A DNA stretch of 42,578 nt, from contig NZ_JPQO01000162.1 of NCBI RefSeq assembly GCF_000773685.1, forward strand, positions 1-42,578. The letters run 5' to 3'. Under the pieces are notes generated by a model, which did not search any database, had not been told where the DNA came from, and saw only the letters and a program-made list of their open reading frames with translations. Origin of the DNA: Acinetobacter sp. HR7 (lineage in GTDB: Bacteria; Pseudomonadota; Gammaproteobacteria; Pseudomonadales; Moraxellaceae). Shown here piece after piece: positions 1 to 9,669 of the stretch; within the stretch, counting starts at the first letter, position 1, and each line of letters opens with the position of its first letter. The translations under genes and the position numbers were made by a program.

Positions 1-301
1 ACCAGGTACAATCAAACCGCATACTAAATTCGATGCAGAAGTATACGTACTGTCTAAAGACGAAGGTGGTCGTCACACTCCATTCCTGAATGGTTACCGT
101 CCACAGTTCTACTTCCGTACAACTGACGTAACTGGTGCGATCCAGTTGAAAGAAGGCGTTGAAATGGTAATGCCAGGTGACAACGTTGAAATGTCAGTAG
201 AACTGATCCACCCAATCGCAATGGACGCAGGTCTGCGTTTTGCGATCCGTGAAGGTGGTCGTACAGTTGGTGCTGGTGTAGTATCTCGCGTTACTGCTTA
301 A
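1..301 (+). CDS. tuf: Elongation factor Tu, C-terminal end (partial)
   Basis: EF-Tu carries aminoacyl-tRNA to the ribosome as a GTP complex. Only about the last 99 codons are present; the reading frame enters at base 2 and ends with TAA at 299-301. The translation matches domain III: it opens [10 protein letters not shown], has the segment [20 protein letters not shown], and ends [10 protein letters not shown]. It is followed at once by a strong intrinsic terminator and, unlike the tuf copy that in many gammaproteobacteria precedes a tRNA gene and secE, no tRNA follows. This is therefore probably the copy at the end of the ribosomal protein (str) operon, which would lie upstream of the window. 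That placement is inference. Confidence 0.97.
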   Translation, partial: PGTIKPHTKFDAEVYVLSKDEGGRHTPFLNGYRPQFYFRTTDVTGAIQLKEGVEMVMPGDNVEMSVELIHPIAMDAGLRFAIREGGRTVGAGVVSRVTA

Positions 302-314
302 TCACTGAATTGTG

Positions 315-345
315 AAAAAAGCGTCCCTCTGGGGCGCTTTTTTTT
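315..345 (+). terminator. Rho-independent terminator after tuf
   Basis: A-run, then arms 321-327 and 331-337 (GCGTCCC / GGGGCGC, one U-G wobble) around a TCT loop, then eight T. It closes the tuf transcript. Confidence 0.9.
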
Positions 346-512
346 ATGCCTAATTAAAGTAAAAATGAATTGTTGAACAAAAATAAAAAGCTGTCCTTAA
401 GTGATATTTCACTGACCTTAACTGCAATGATGTCAAACAGATATGTAAGTAATATAACAATCAGAGAATAGAAAAATAGGGCCAGGTCGAGAAGATCTGC
501 GGGAGGCGTTAC

Positions 513-1394
513 ATGAATGCTGAAGTAAAAATTACTAACCGTGCCGGTGCAAGTTTCCCGGTTCGTCGTATGAACTTTAATTTTGATCAGGTTCCGGAAT
601 ACTGGATGAATGGATCAGCGGGGCTGACTCATTTTATGACAGCATTGTCTGCATTGTTTCCTGCAGGTGAAAAATTCTTTATCGACAGCGTGCGTGCGGT
701 ACGCAATCATCCAAAGCTGAAAGACAACGAAGCGCTACAGAAAGAAATCTCTGCCTTTATTGGTCAAGAAGCCATGCATACTCAGGAACATGTTGGCTTT
801 AATGCATCAGCGCAGAAATACGGTCATGATGTCGATACCCTAGATCGTTATACCGATAAAGTGATTCAAACTACACGTAAATTTATCGCTAAAGTAGCCC
901 AGCCTGTGGGTATTACTCAGGAAATGGTGGACTTGACGGCTACTACAGCACTGGAACATTTCACTGCGACCATTGCTTCTCAGCTACTGACCAATAGTCA
1001 TATTCAAGAACTGATGAAAGATGACACGATGAAAACCATGTGGCTCTGGCATGCGATTGAAGAAAATGAGCATAAAGCGGTAGCTTATGATGTGTTTGAA
1101 AGTGTCTTTGGTAAAGGCCTGAAATCCTATGCGTTGCGTACCAGTTCGCTGGTGATTGCCATGGTCACTTTATTCTTTGTGCAAACTTACTTTGTGCTGC
1201 GTTTGCTGAAAGAAGACAGACAGCTGAATTTCGAAGCACTGAAAGATATTTACCACTACGGTTATAGTCCTTCCAAAGGCATCATTACCGGTATGGGACG
1301 TGAAATGGCGATGTACTTCAAGCCAGGCTTTCATCCGAATGACCATGATACACGTCGTTTGCTGGCGAACTGGAAAGCCAAACTTGGTCTGTAA
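513..1394 (+). CDS. Predicted metal-dependent hydrolase (PF10118 / COG3687 family)
   Basis: A 293-residue protein resembling the bacterial family annotated as predicted metal-dependent hydrolases. Its biochemical reaction is not established. The sequence shows a ferritin-like spacing of metal-ligand residues: Glu in GEKFF (about residue 53), EAMHTQEH (about 86-93), ALEHF (about 147-151) and EENEHKAVAYD (about 182-192), which suggests a four-helix diiron-type site. A hydrophobic stretch near residues 210-230 could sit in or on the membrane. The ATG is preceded by GGGAGG at 501-506 with good spacing. It stands alone between two terminators, so it is probably monocistronic. A role in lipid or fatty-acid metabolism is a guess based on similar proteins in Moraxellaceae. 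Confidence 0.8.
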   Translation: MNAEVKITNRAGASFPVRRMNFNFDQVPEYWMNGSAGLTHFMTALSALFPAGEKFFIDSVRAVRNHPKLKDNEALQKEISAFIGQEAMHTQEHVGFNASAQKYGHDVDTLDRYTDKVIQTTRKFIAKVAQPVGITQEMVDLTATTALEHFTATIASQLLTNSHIQELMKDDTMKTMWLWHAIEENEHKAVAYDVFESVFGKGLKSYALRTSSLVIAMVTLFFVQTYFVLRLLKEDRQLNFEALKDIYHYGYSPSKGIITGMGREMAMYFKPGFHPNDHDTRRLLANWKAKLGL

Positions 1395-1407
1395 TTCGAC
1401 AAGTCAT

Positions 1408-1436
1408 AAAGAGCGATTGAAATCGCTCTTTTTTTT
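1408..1436 (+). terminator. Rho-independent terminator
   Basis: GAGCGATT at 1411-1418 pairs with AATCGCTC at 1421-1428 (seven pairs with a TGAA loop in practice), followed by eight T. It ends the hydrolase transcript. Confidence 0.88.
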
Positions 1437-1460
1437 ACTCGATTTTCAGCACAAAGTTTC

Positions 1461-1466
1461 TATAAT
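1461..1466 (+). promoter_or_regulatory. Candidate -10 box for rimI
   Basis: A consensus TATAAT lies 33 bases upstream of the rimI ATG and just after the preceding terminator. No good -35 hexamer is seen at 16-18 bases, so this is a tentative call. Confidence 0.35.
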
Positions 1467-1499
1467 GCGCAGGAGATTTTTATTGATAGATGAACGAAC

Positions 1500-1958
1500 A
1501 TGATTCGTTTGATGCAAACTTCTGATGTTGAAGCCGTCAGTCACATTGAACAAAAAGTACAATCCCATCCATGGACGAAAAATCAATTTGCTGAAGCGGT
1601 GACTACGTATCAAAGCACGGTAATCGAGCAGGATGAAAAAGTCGTTGGTTTTTGTATTCTGCAGCCGGTGCTTGATGAAGCCAATTTGCTCTTAATGGCG
1701 ATTGATCCGAGCCAGCAGGGTAGGGGCTTGGGCTATCAGTTGTTGGAAGAATCCATCCAGTTACTGAAAAATAATCCGGTACAGATTTTTCTGGAAGTCA
1801 GGGTAAGCAATACGCCTGCGATCAAGCTGTATGAGAAAGTTGGCTTTCACCAGATTGATTTGCGCAAGAACTATTATCCAAATCCGGATGGCAGCCGTGA
1901 GCATGCGATTATCATGGTGAAAGCCTGCACAGACGATTTTGCCAGCCTATTTAAATAA
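1500..1958 (+). CDS. rimI: Ribosomal protein bS18 alanine N-acetyltransferase RimI
   Basis: GNAT-fold acetyltransferase of 152 residues that in the family acetylates the N-terminal alanine of ribosomal protein S18 using acetyl-CoA. The start IRLMQTSDVEAVSHIEQ and HPWTKNQF are typical of RimI. The acetyl-CoA binding loop is QQGRGLGYQLL (about residues 76-86), and EVRVSNTPAIKLYEKVGF (about 99-116) is the conserved C-terminal GNAT signature. The ATG has no strong Shine-Dalgarno; AGGAG at 1471-1475 is too far away to serve it. A seven-codon reading frame (TTG at 1483) ends in TGA overlapping the rimI ATG, which may be chance. The gene converges on bpt with 24 bases between stops and no obvious terminator. 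Confidence 0.92.
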   Translation: MIRLMQTSDVEAVSHIEQKVQSHPWTKNQFAEAVTTYQSTVIEQDEKVVGFCILQPVLDEANLLLMAIDPSQQGRGLGYQLLEESIQLLKNNPVQIFLEVRVSNTPAIKLYEKVGFHQIDLRKNYYPNPDGSREHAIIMVKACTDDFASLFK

Positions 1959-1982
1959 CAAGAGATTTCTCGCCTGATGACG

Positions 1983-2798
1983 TTACTTGATAATTGAATT
2001 ATTCCATCCGGAGGGTAGGGTCGTCATCAAGGAGTTTCCCAGGTGTTCGATCTCCTCGGCATTCAACATACGATTCAGGCGACGCCATTGCCCATCAATC
2101 AGTAGTTCCAGCGGTAGGTACTGGGATTTATAATTCATCTTGTTGGAATGCGGTACCCAATAGCCCAGATAAATAAATGGTAGGCTTAAGCTTTTAGCAT
2201 GTTCAATCTGTTTCAGGATTGCAAATACACCGAGTGAGCGACGGTTCATGTCTGGATCAAAAAAGGTATAGACTGCAGAAATACCATCATCAAGCAAGTC
2301 ACAGGTAGAAACGCTAATCAGCTGGCCATCTTGCCATAATTCCAGGAAGAAGCTGTTGGTACAGCTTTGCAGCAGGAATTTTTCGAACTGATCCCGGCTT
2401 GGTGGATACATGTCACCATCGGCATGACGTTCATTGATGTAGCGTTCATACAACGCATAGTGGGTATTAGTGGCGTCTTCTGGGGCGGTAATTCTAACGG
2501 TCAAGTCTTGGTTCCGTTTCCATGCTTTTTTCTGGGAGCTGTTCATGGAAAATTCATGTACAGGCACACGGCAGGACAGACACTGACGGCAAAGGTGGCA
2601 TTCAGGGCGATAAACGAAATCACCACTACGGCGGAAGCCGGTACGGGATAATTCAGAAAGGGTGACGACATCAATACGATGCGAAGGATCTAAAAACACC
2701 ATACGCGCAGATTTGTTCGGCAGATAACTGCAGTCGTGTGGCGGGGTAATATAGTACTGTAAATCGTTCAGCAGGGACTTTGGGTGATAAGAGTTCAT
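1983..2798 (-). CDS. bpt: Aspartate/glutamate leucyltransferase (Bpt, ATE family)
   Basis: Transfers leucine from Leu-tRNA to the N-terminal Asp or Glu of proteins, creating an N-degron read by ClpS/ClpAP. The 271-residue product has the ATE N-terminal domain with the cysteine cluster ECHLCRQCLSCR (about residues 65-76), which is expected to bind metal or an Fe-S cluster, and the C-terminal GNAT-like domain with VYTFFDP and YLGYWVPHSNKMNYKSQY. Length is normal for bacterial Bpt. It lies 21 bases downstream of aat, the other bacterial N-end-rule transferase, so the two probably form one operon. Assignment as leucyl rather than arginyl transferase follows the bacterial family and is not proven by the sequence. 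Confidence 0.93.
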   Translation of the reverse strand: MNSYHPKSLLNDLQYYITPPHDCSYLPNKSARMVFLDPSHRIDVVTLSELSRTGFRRSGDFVYRPECHLCRQCLSCRVPVHEFSMNSSQKKAWKRNQDLTVRITAPEDATNTHYALYERYINERHADGDMYPPSRDQFEKFLLQSCTNSFFLELWQDGQLISVSTCDLLDDGISAVYTFFDPDMNRRSLGVFAILKQIEHAKSLSLPFIYLGYWVPHSNKMNYKSQYLPLELLIDGQWRRLNRMLNAEEIEHLGNSLMTTLPSGWNNSIIK

Positions 2799-2819
2799 AG
2801 CAAATTCCCTCTGTTATTT

Positions 2820-3575
2820 TCATTCATCTAATTGCGCGTTTATCGCTATTGTTTTACTTGAAAATACACCCTCCTGATATTTTTGCCAATTGATAGACGG
2901 CTGATTTATCACATCTTGTAACGAATTAAGATACGCCTGGCGAGAAATTGTACTAGCTCCAAGGCTAAGTAAATGATCATTAACGAGTTGACAATCGATC
3001 CAGGGCAGCTGATTTTCCTGTCCAATCAACATCAAGGTATAAAATGCCATTTTGGAGACATCAGTACGGGTACTAAACATAGATTCGCCAAAACAGCCTT
3101 TGCCAATGGTCACACCATACAGTCCACCTACCACCTGGTTTTCTTCCCAAACTTCAATGCTATAGCCATAGCCGGCATCAAATAGGTTACAGTATCCTTC
3201 AATAATATCCTCAGTAATCCAGGTGTCATCAGCATAAACACGTGGCAGGGAACAAGAGCGGATCACTCTCTCAAAAGCATGATTCACAGTAATTTGATAA
3301 TCATACTTTTTCATATTGCGAATCAGGGATTTGCTGGGGTGGTATTCGTGAGGCCGGATAATGCAGCGCGGTTCCGGGCTCCACCAGCAGATTGGATCAT
3401 TTTCTGAAAACCATGGAAACAGGCCATGGGTATAGGCTTCATATAATGTAGATGGTTCAAGGTCGGCCCCAATACAAATCAGGCCCTGACCTTCAGGATC
3501 TGCTTCGACAGGATTGGGGAAAATGTACTGTGAAGGAGGAAGAGGCTGCATACAAGAACCCAAGTGGAAAATCAT
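2820..3575 (-). CDS. aat: Leucyl/phenylalanyl-tRNA--protein transferase
   Basis: Adds Leu or Phe from charged tRNA to proteins with N-terminal Arg or Lys, marking them for ClpS/ClpAP. Family hallmarks are visible: [42 protein letters not shown] (about residues 61-72), [19 protein letters not shown] and [16 protein letters not shown]. The open frame begins at 3575, but a second ATG at 3551 ([14 protein letters not shown]) fits the usual family N-terminus better and would give 243 residues. Neither start has a convincing ribosome binding site, so the start is uncertain. It is upstream of bpt with a short gap, an N-degron writing pair. A terminator separates it from trxB. Confidence 0.94.
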   Translation of the reverse strand: MIFHLGSCMQPLPPSQYIFPNPVEADPEGQGLICIGADLEPSTLYEAYTHGLFPWFSENDPICWWSPEPRCIIRPHEYHPSKSLIRNMKKYDYQITVNHAFERVIRSCSLPRVYADDTWITEDIIEGYCNLFDAGYGYSIEVWEENQVVGGLYGVTIGKGCFGESMFSTRTDVSKMAFYTLMLIGQENQLPWIDCQLVNDHLLSLGASTISRQAYLNSLQDVINQPSINWQKYQEGVFSSKTIAINAQLDE

Positions 3576-3593
3576 CTTGGATTATCATACATA

Positions 3594-3626
3594 AAAAAAC
3601 CGCCCAAGATGGACGGCTTTTTTTTG
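3594..3626 (-). terminator. Rho-independent terminator of trxB
   Basis: Read on the minus strand, CCGTCC pairs with GGGCGG (one U-G wobble) around a short loop, followed by a run of seven T. It lies just past the trxB stop and upstream of aat. Confidence 0.8.
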
Positions 3627-3637
3627 GCTGCTTGGTC

Positions 3638-4621
<984 letters not shown>

Positions 4622-4628
4622 TTATTGA

Positions 4629-4634
4629 ATTATA
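4629..4634 (-). promoter_or_regulatory. Candidate -10 box for trxB
   Basis: On the minus strand a consensus TATAAT lies 35 bases upstream of the trxB ATG. No clear -35 hexamer accompanies it. Confidence 0.4.
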
Positions 4635-4685
4635 CGGGAAACTGTATAACAGTGGTGTGAGATTAAAGTCGATATTATTGATCAT

Positions 4686-4699
4686 TCAAATCGATTTGA
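4686..4699. promoter_or_regulatory. Perfect 14 bp palindrome between trxB and ftsK
   Basis: TCAAATCGATTTGA is its own reverse complement. It lies in the 261 bp divergent promoter region, about 90 bases from the trxB start and 157 from the ftsK start. It could be a regulator site, but no regulator is identifiable. Confidence 0.35.
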
Positions 4700-4855
4700 G
4701 CTATATAGAGACGATAGACAACAAGGACGCTGCACAGTTGCACAATACTGCATCTTTTTTCGTGTAACAGGTGCATAATAAGCATTTTATTGCGTCGTTT
4801 TTTTGAATCATAATAGCAAAAGAACATTCATGAAGAATTCGCTACAGGACAGTAT

Positions 4856-7800
4856 ATGACAACGGTGTCGAGTGCTTATGCACAGCGCTTAGTAATGACA
4901 TTATTTTTAGTCTCATTTGGGATTTATCTGTTTCTTGCAACAGTAACCTATACGCCATTTGATCCAGGCTGGATGCACATTTCCAGTGATACCCAGACTG
5001 TGTCCAATGCCAGTGGTGTTGCAGGGGCGTGGATCTCAGACCTACTGTTTGGTTTTCTGGGCTGGGCGAGTTTGCTGATTCCACTGTATCTGTTTATTGA
5101 AGCGATCCAGGTGTGGTGGCCACGCAGCTTCCTGAACCGTCCTTTCCGCTATGCGGCGCAATTCTTCCTGTTATTGACCACTTCTGCATTGATGTTCCTG
5201 TTCTGGGAAGTGCCAGCAGATACTTTAGATAATTCTTCAGGTGGCATCATCGGTTATGAGCTGGGCCAGAGCCTGGAACAGCTGCTTACAATTTATGGTG
5301 CAGCGGTATTCCTGATTGCACTATGGTTCCTACTATTTACATTGGCATTTGGGGTGAAATGGAACAAGACCTGGAGCAGCCTCAAAGCAGCTCCGGCTTA
5401 TTTGCAGGATCTATTCTATCGTAATGTACCGGAAGGGGAGAGTGACTTTGATCGTTCCATGCTGGCAGCGAAGAAAGATGTGGTAGCTCTGAAAAAGGCT
5501 GTGCCTACACCAGTGATTCCTGTACCAGAACATGAACCCGTCGCGATTGATCCTGTGGTGCATGACCATATCGCAGAACGTCTGTTTGATGATATTGCCG
5601 ACCGTGAACTGGAAGCACAGCAGAAGCAACATGTAGAGCCTGAACTGAGTCCTGAAGATGAAGAATTTGAAAAGACGCTGGAAAAAGCCCATCGTCTGGT
5701 GCAGGATTCAAACCGAATTATTACTACCGGTGAAGTCTGGCGTGCTTTGAACTCTGATGAAGATCAGCGTCATAAGCAGGATATTGATGCATTGCTGAAG
5801 GCGGCAGAAGAAAATCAGCCAGTATCAACATCAACTCATTCTGAACCAGTTACTTCAACACTTGTAGCCCCAATTGAAGATATTAAGGCACATTTAAAAG
5901 CTGAAACTTCAGTTCCAATGACAACAGCTAAAAAAGGCTTGGACTGGGATGATGATGAAATTTTTGATGAGTTACTGGCAGCCGTACCAGCAGGCAAAAC
6001 TGCGACGGATGTGCATACGCCATTTACTACCCCTACAGCTACTGAACAGCCAACTTTAAGAATTGTTGAAGACCTGCCTGCAACTGCGGCGGCAGCAAGT
6101 GCTGCTGTAGTAACAGGGGTGAGCAACGCAGTACCTCATGCTCCATCGGTACGCAATGCACTGGAAACTGACTTTGATGATCTGGATGATTTGCTGGTTG
6201 AAGAGATTGAACCAGCACAGCCAGTACGAGCATCCAGCTATGCCCAGTCTTCTGCTTTTGTAAAAGCACCAATTCAGCACCAAGGTATTGATGTGCCTAA
6301 AGCTGTAAATCCAACTGTTGCTGAACAGCAAAATTCTGATGCAGTTAAAGTTCCTTTATCCAAAGAAGAATTTATTGAAGCCTGGCAGGAAACTGCAGGC
6401 GCGCCTCAGGATGAAGATAATTTCGACTTTGATGCCCCATTGACGGATTCTATGGGGCGTCCATTATCGCGTGCCATGATGGTGGCAGAACGCCGTAAAG
6501 ATCTGCCGCCCTTGCCAGGTTTGGAACTGTTAGATGAAGTTGATCCAAACAAGAAGGTTAATTTTACAGAAGAGCAGCTATCCCGTCTGTCTGAATTGCT
6601 GGAAATCAAGCTGCAGGAATTCAATGTTAAGGCGAAAGTAGTCGAAGCTCAGCCTGGTCCAGTCGTGACCCGTTTTGAACTGGATCTGGCACCGGGTGTG
6701 AAAGCTTCTAAGGTGACCAATATTTCCCGCGACTTGGCACGTTCGATGTCGATGGCATCGGTGCGTGTGGTGGAAGTCATTCCGGGCAAGCCATATATTG
6801 GGATTGAAGTGCCAAACAGTACCCGTGAAATGGTACGCCTGATTGAACTGGTCAAAACGCCCAAATTTGAAGATCCGAATGGCATTCTGTCGATGGCCAT
6901 GGGTAAAGACATTTCTGGTAATCCGGTGATTACTGAGCTCGGTAAAGCACCGCATATGTTGGTTGCCGGTACCACAGGTTCGGGTAAATCTGTTGCAGTG
7001 AACTCGATGATCTTGTCGATGCTGCTGAAATATACACCAGATCAATTACGACTCATTCTGATTGACCCAAAACAGCTGGAACTGGCCAACTATAACGATA
7101 TTCCGCACCTGTTGACGCCTGTAGTCACTGACATGAAAGATGCGGTCAGCGCATTGAACTGGTGTGTTAATGAAATGGAACGCCGTTACAAGCTGATGTC
7201 TTTCCTGAAAATCCGTAAGCTAAGTGACTATAACCGTAAGGTGGAAGAAGCTTTAGCCAATGGCGAAGACCTGTTTGATCCAACCTGGAAAGCCAGCGAA
7301 TCTGTGGCAGGGGAACGTGCTCCTCGTTTGACTCCACTTCCTTCTATTGTGATTGTTGCCGACGAGTTTGCGGACATGATCATGCAGGTGGGTAAAAAAG
7401 CGGAAGAGATGATTACCCGTCTGGCACAGAAATCCCGTGCTGCCGGTATTCACTTGTTGCTGGCAACCCAACGTCCTTCGGTGGATGTGATTACCGGTCT
7501 GATTAAAGCCAACATCCCGACCCGTGTGGCACTGCGTGTCAACTCGAAAATTGACTCACGTACCATTCTGGATGCAGGTGGTGCAGAAGACCTGCTCGGC
7601 CATGGTGACATGCTGTTCCTTGGCCCTGGCAAGATCGAGCCGGAACGTGTACATGGTGCCTTTATTGCCGATGATGAAGTCAACCGGATTTGTGATGCAT
7701 GGCGTGAACGTGGTGCACCGAATTATGTGGATGAAATCCTGACCCCATTTGATGAAGAACCAAGTAGCCGGGGCTTTGAAGATGGCGGAGACGGTGGTTC

Positions 7801-7987
7801 AGATCGTGACCCGCTGTATGACCAGTGTGTATCCTTCGTGCTGGAAACCCGTAAGGCATCCACTTCATCGCTACAGCGTAAATTTAGTCTGGGTTATAAC
7901 CGTGCGGCACGGATCATTGACCAGATGGAAGAAAATGGTATTGTGAGCTCGATGGGAGCGAACGGTAAACGTGAGATTTTGGTTTAA
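4856..7987 (+). CDS. ftsK: DNA translocase FtsK
   Basis: Septal DNA pump that moves the chromosome during division and activates XerCD recombination at dif. The 1043-residue protein has an N-terminal membrane domain with about four to five helices (roughly residues 10-175), a long acidic Ala/Glu-rich linker (about 190-560), then the RecA-like motor. Walker A is GTTGSGKS at residues 705-712, Walker B is IVIVADEFADMI near 832-843, and LLATQRPSVDVITGLIKANIPTR follows in short conserved blocks. The C-terminal gamma winged helix (SSLQRKFSLGYNRAARIIDQ, about 1001-1020) is present, so the protein should read KOPS. AGGA at 4846-4849 supports the ATG. It is shorter than E. coli FtsK because of a shorter linker, as in Pseudomonas-type proteins. 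Confidence 0.97.
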   Translation: MTTVSSAYAQRLVMTLFLVSFGIYLFLATVTYTPFDPGWMHISSDTQTVSNASGVAGAWISDLLFGFLGWASLLIPLYLFIEAIQVWWPRSFLNRPFRYAAQFFLLLTTSALMFLFWEVPADTLDNSSGGIIGYELGQSLEQLLTIYGAAVFLIALWFLLFTLAFGVKWNKTWSSLKAAPAYLQDLFYRNVPEGESDFDRSMLAAKKDVVALKKAVPTPVIPVPEHEPVAIDPVVHDHIAERLFDDIADRELEAQQKQHVEPELSPEDEEFEKTLEKAHRLVQDSNRIITTGEVWRALNSDEDQRHKQDIDALLKAAEENQPVSTSTHSEPVTSTLVAPIEDIKAHLKAETSVPMTTAKKGLDWDDDEIFDELLAAVPAGKTATDVHTPFTTPTATEQPTLRIVEDLPATAAAASAAVVTGVSNAVPHAPSVRNALETDFDDLDDLLVEEIEPAQPVRASSYAQSSAFVKAPIQHQGIDVPKAVNPTVAEQQNSDAVKVPLSKEEFIEAWQETAGAPQDEDNFDFDAPLTDSMGRPLSRAMMVAERRKDLPPLPGLELLDEVDPNKKVNFTEEQLSRLSELLEIKLQEFNVKAKVVEAQPGPVVTRFELDLAPGVKASKVTNISRDLARSMSMASVRVVEVIPGKPYIGIEVPNSTREMVRLIELVKTPKFEDPNGILSMAMGKDISGNPVITELGKAPHMLVAGTTGSGKSVAVNSMILSMLLKYTPDQLRLILIDPKQLELANYNDIPHLLTPVVTDMKDAVSALNWCVNEMERRYKLMSFLKIRKLSDYNRKVEEALANGEDLFDPTWKASESVAGERAPRLTPLPSIVIVADEFADMIMQVGKKAEEMITRLAQKSRAAGIHLLLATQRPSVDVITGLIKANIPTRVALRVNSKIDSRTILDAGGAEDLLGHGDMLFLGPGKIEPERVHGAFIADDEVNRICDAWRERGAPNYVDEILTPFDEEPSSRGFEDGGDGGSDRDPLYDQCVSFVLETRKASTSSLQRKFSLGYNRAARIIDQMEENGIVSSMGANGKREILV

Positions 7988-8007
7988 TACCAGAATCTCC
8001 AAGCAAT

Positions 8008-8037
8008 AAAAAAAGCCTGCATCAAGCAGGCTTTTTT
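8008..8037. terminator. Bidirectional terminator between ftsK and the PA4642-like gene
   Basis: AGCCTGC (8014-8020) and GCAGGCT (8026-8032) flank an ATCAA loop, with an A-run before and a T-run after. It can serve both convergent genes. Confidence 0.9.
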
Positions 8038-8054
8038 GTGTGACCTAGAAAGTC

Positions 8055-8345
8055 TTAAGCAAATTTTGCAAGAACTTCCAGGAATTCAGCACTGTGACGT
8101 GGGAATTTGGCAATCACGTCATGAATACGCTCGCCTTCAGGATTGGTGGCATTGATATCACGACCATCAGCAACGAATTTAGTCAACAGACGTTCATAGT
8201 CATATGGACGCATGTGTTTATATGCATGATATAGCACATGAAAATCCGCGTTTACGCCTGCAGGAGGTAATTGATTGAGATAGGCAAATACACGCTCATC
8301 TGACCATTCTTCGTTAAACGTTGCCGGTTGAGACAATGCCATCAC
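8055..8345 (-). CDS. PA4642-like conserved small protein
   Basis: A 96-residue soluble protein without signal peptide or membrane segment. It resembles the conserved hypothetical family often named after P. aeruginosa PA4642; its function is unknown to me. Features are the opening TFNEEWSDERVFAYLNQLPP, FHVLYHAYKHMRPYDYERLL and GRDINATNPEGERI. The second methionine (MALSQ, 8342) is an equally possible start. It lies between ftsK and the min operon and is separated from minE by a 124 bp palindromic element, so it is likely to have its own promoter. The family name is from memory and the assignment is moderate. Confidence 0.7.
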   Translation of the reverse strand: MMALSQPATFNEEWSDERVFAYLNQLPPAGVNADFHVLYHAYKHMRPYDYERLLTKFVADGRDINATNPEGERIHDVIAKFPRHSAEFLEVLAKFA

Positions 8346-8375
8346 AAACTCCTTGATATAATTTTCGATATGAAA

Positions 8376-8499
8376 AAGGCAAAATATGAGACTAGATTAG
8401 CAAAGCACTGCTTTGCCTAGTCGCAAGACTTGAAGCTCTGCTTCAAGTGGGCTGAATTTAATAAAATAACTTCATTCAGCTAGTCTCATATTCTGCCTT
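8376..8499. repeat. 124 bp MITE-like palindromic element with three internal hairpins
   Basis: The ends form a 20 bp terminal inverted repeat with one mismatch: 8376-8395 (AAGGCAAAATATGAGACTAG) against 8480-8499. Inside are three further stems: GCAAAGC/GCTTTGC at 8400-8416, ACTTGAAGC/GCTTCAAGT at 8428-8448, and GCTGAAT/ATTCAGC at 8451-8480. A 12 bp palindrome, GAATCTAGATTC (8500-8511), abuts the right end. It has no coding frame and occupies most of the gap between minE and the next gene. The architecture suggests a non-autonomous mobile repeat or a REP/BOX-type element; no other copy is in this window. Confidence 0.7.
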
Positions 8500-8531
8500 G
8501 AATCTAGATTCTTGACTAATCAAAAATCAAA

Positions 8532-8804
8532 TTATCGTTCTTCAGGTAAATTGATATTCATCTCAAGCATTTCAATGTTTGCTTCAGAACGCACCTGCAT
8601 TTGAATGTGTTGTTCATCCACACCACGCACGTAGCGACTCACCACCTGCATGATTTCTTTTTTCATCATGTCAATTTTATCTTGGCTCAGACGACGTCCC
8701 AAACCTTGCTCAGATGCTACGATGACCTTTAAGCGATCTTTCGCAGTTTGCGCGCTTGATGGTTTGTCTTCGTTACCAAAAATCTTGCTCCAGAATCCTG
8801 CCAT
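8532..8804 (-). CDS. minE: Cell division topological specificity factor MinE
   Basis: Stimulates MinD ATPase and drives Min oscillation so that MinCD blocks division only near the poles. The 90-residue protein has the amphipathic N-terminus MAGFWSKIFGNED for membrane contact, the MinD-binding segment AKDRLKVIVASEQG (about 21-34) and the topological specificity domain with DKIDMMKKEIMQVVSRYV and EMNINLPE. Its ATG is two bases beyond the minD stop, with GGAG seven bases upstream inside the end of minD, which indicates translational coupling. Last gene of minCDE. Confidence 0.97.
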   Translation of the reverse strand: MAGFWSKIFGNEDKPSSAQTAKDRLKVIVASEQGLGRRLSQDKIDMMKKEIMQVVSRYVRGVDEQHIQMQVRSEANIEMLEMNINLPEER

Positions 8805-8806
8805 CC

Positions 8807-9619
8807 TTATGCTCCAAATAGACGAGCTAACCAGCCCTTCGGTTTCACTTCAAGATTACGGTAAGGACGTTCTTCACCGAGGAAACGTGCCACTAGGTCA
8901 TCATAAGCCTGGCCTGCAGCAGATGCAGTAAAATGAATGACCGGTTTACCTTCGTTTGATGCTTGCAGAACGCTAGGGCATTCTGGAATCACGCCTAAAG
9001 TTGGGACACGTAAAATGTCTTTAGAGATGTCGTCGATGGTCAGCATTTCTTGCTTGTCAGCACGTTCAGGATTGAAACGTGTGATACACAGGTGCTTACG
9101 GATACGGCCTTCACCTTGTTCCACTTTCTTGGTTTTGCTGTCGAGCATACCAATAATACGGTCAGAGTCACGTACGGATGAAATTTCAGGGTTGGTCACA
9201 ATGATGGCTTCATCGGCATGGTACATCGCCATGATGGCACCACGTTCAATCCCCGCTGGAGAGTCACAAATAATGTAATCAAATTCCTGCGACAATTCAT
9301 CCATTACACGCGCAACGCCTTCATCAGTCAGGGCATCTTTATCACGTGTTTGTGAAGCAGGCAAAATATATAAGTTTTCAATATCTTTATCGCGAATAAG
9401 CGCTTGTTGTAATCGTGCTTCGTTATTCAGAACATTCACAAAATCATAAACTACGCGGCGTTCACAACCCATAATTAGGTCAAGGTTACGCAAACCCACA
9501 TCAAAGTCGATCACAACAGTTTTGTGGCCACGTAGGGCTAAACCTGTTGCAAAAGATGCACTCGTCGTAGTTTTACCTACACCACCTTTGCCTGACGTTA
9601 CGACAACAATTTTCGCCAC
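8807..9619 (-). CDS. minD: Septum site-determining ATPase MinD
   Basis: Membrane-cycling ATPase that recruits MinC and is displaced by MinE. The deviant Walker A KGGVGKTT is at about residues 11-18, the switch regions VIDFDVGLRN and YIICDSPAGIERG follow, and the C-terminal amphipathic membrane-targeting helix is GWLARLFGA. The frame is open to a GTG at 9628, but that codon abuts the AGGAG. The GTG at 9619 has AGGAG eight bases upstream and gives MAKIVVVTSGKGG, matching the family N-terminus and the 270-residue length of E. coli MinD, so I chose 9619. A weak attenuator-like hairpin lies in the gap to minC. Confidence 0.96.
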   Translation of the reverse strand: MAKIVVVTSGKGGVGKTTTSASFATGLALRGHKTVVIDFDVGLRNLDLIMGCERRVVYDFVNVLNNEARLQQALIRDKDIENLYILPASQTRDKDALTDEGVARVMDELSQEFDYIICDSPAGIERGAIMAMYHADEAIIVTNPEISSVRDSDRIIGMLDSKTKKVEQGEGRIRKHLCITRFNPERADKQEMLTIDDISKDILRVPTLGVIPECPSVLQASNEGKPVIHFTASAAGQAYDDLVARFLGEERPYRNLEVKPKGWLARLFGA

Positions 9620-9644
9620 CGAATCCACTCCTGTTATGGTTTAA

Positions 9645-9669
9645 ATCCCCTAATTGATATAGGGGTTTT
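9645..9669 (-). promoter_or_regulatory. Weak attenuator-like hairpin in the minC-minD gap
   Basis: CCCCTA (9647-9652) and TAGGGG (9660-9665) form a six-pair stem with a seven-base loop. On the minus strand it is followed by ATTTAAA, which is a poor U-run. It could cause partial termination or stabilise an mRNA end. Confidence 0.4.

Noticed and set aside
1300..1503. 67-codon frame overlapping the end of the hydrolase and reaching rimI
   Set aside because: It lies mostly inside the hydrolase in another frame and crosses that gene's terminator; no ribosome binding site.
6578..7045. 155-codon minus-strand frame opposite ftsK
   Set aside because: Antisense shadow of the conserved FtsK motor domain; His/Phe-rich composition typical of reverse-strand reading.
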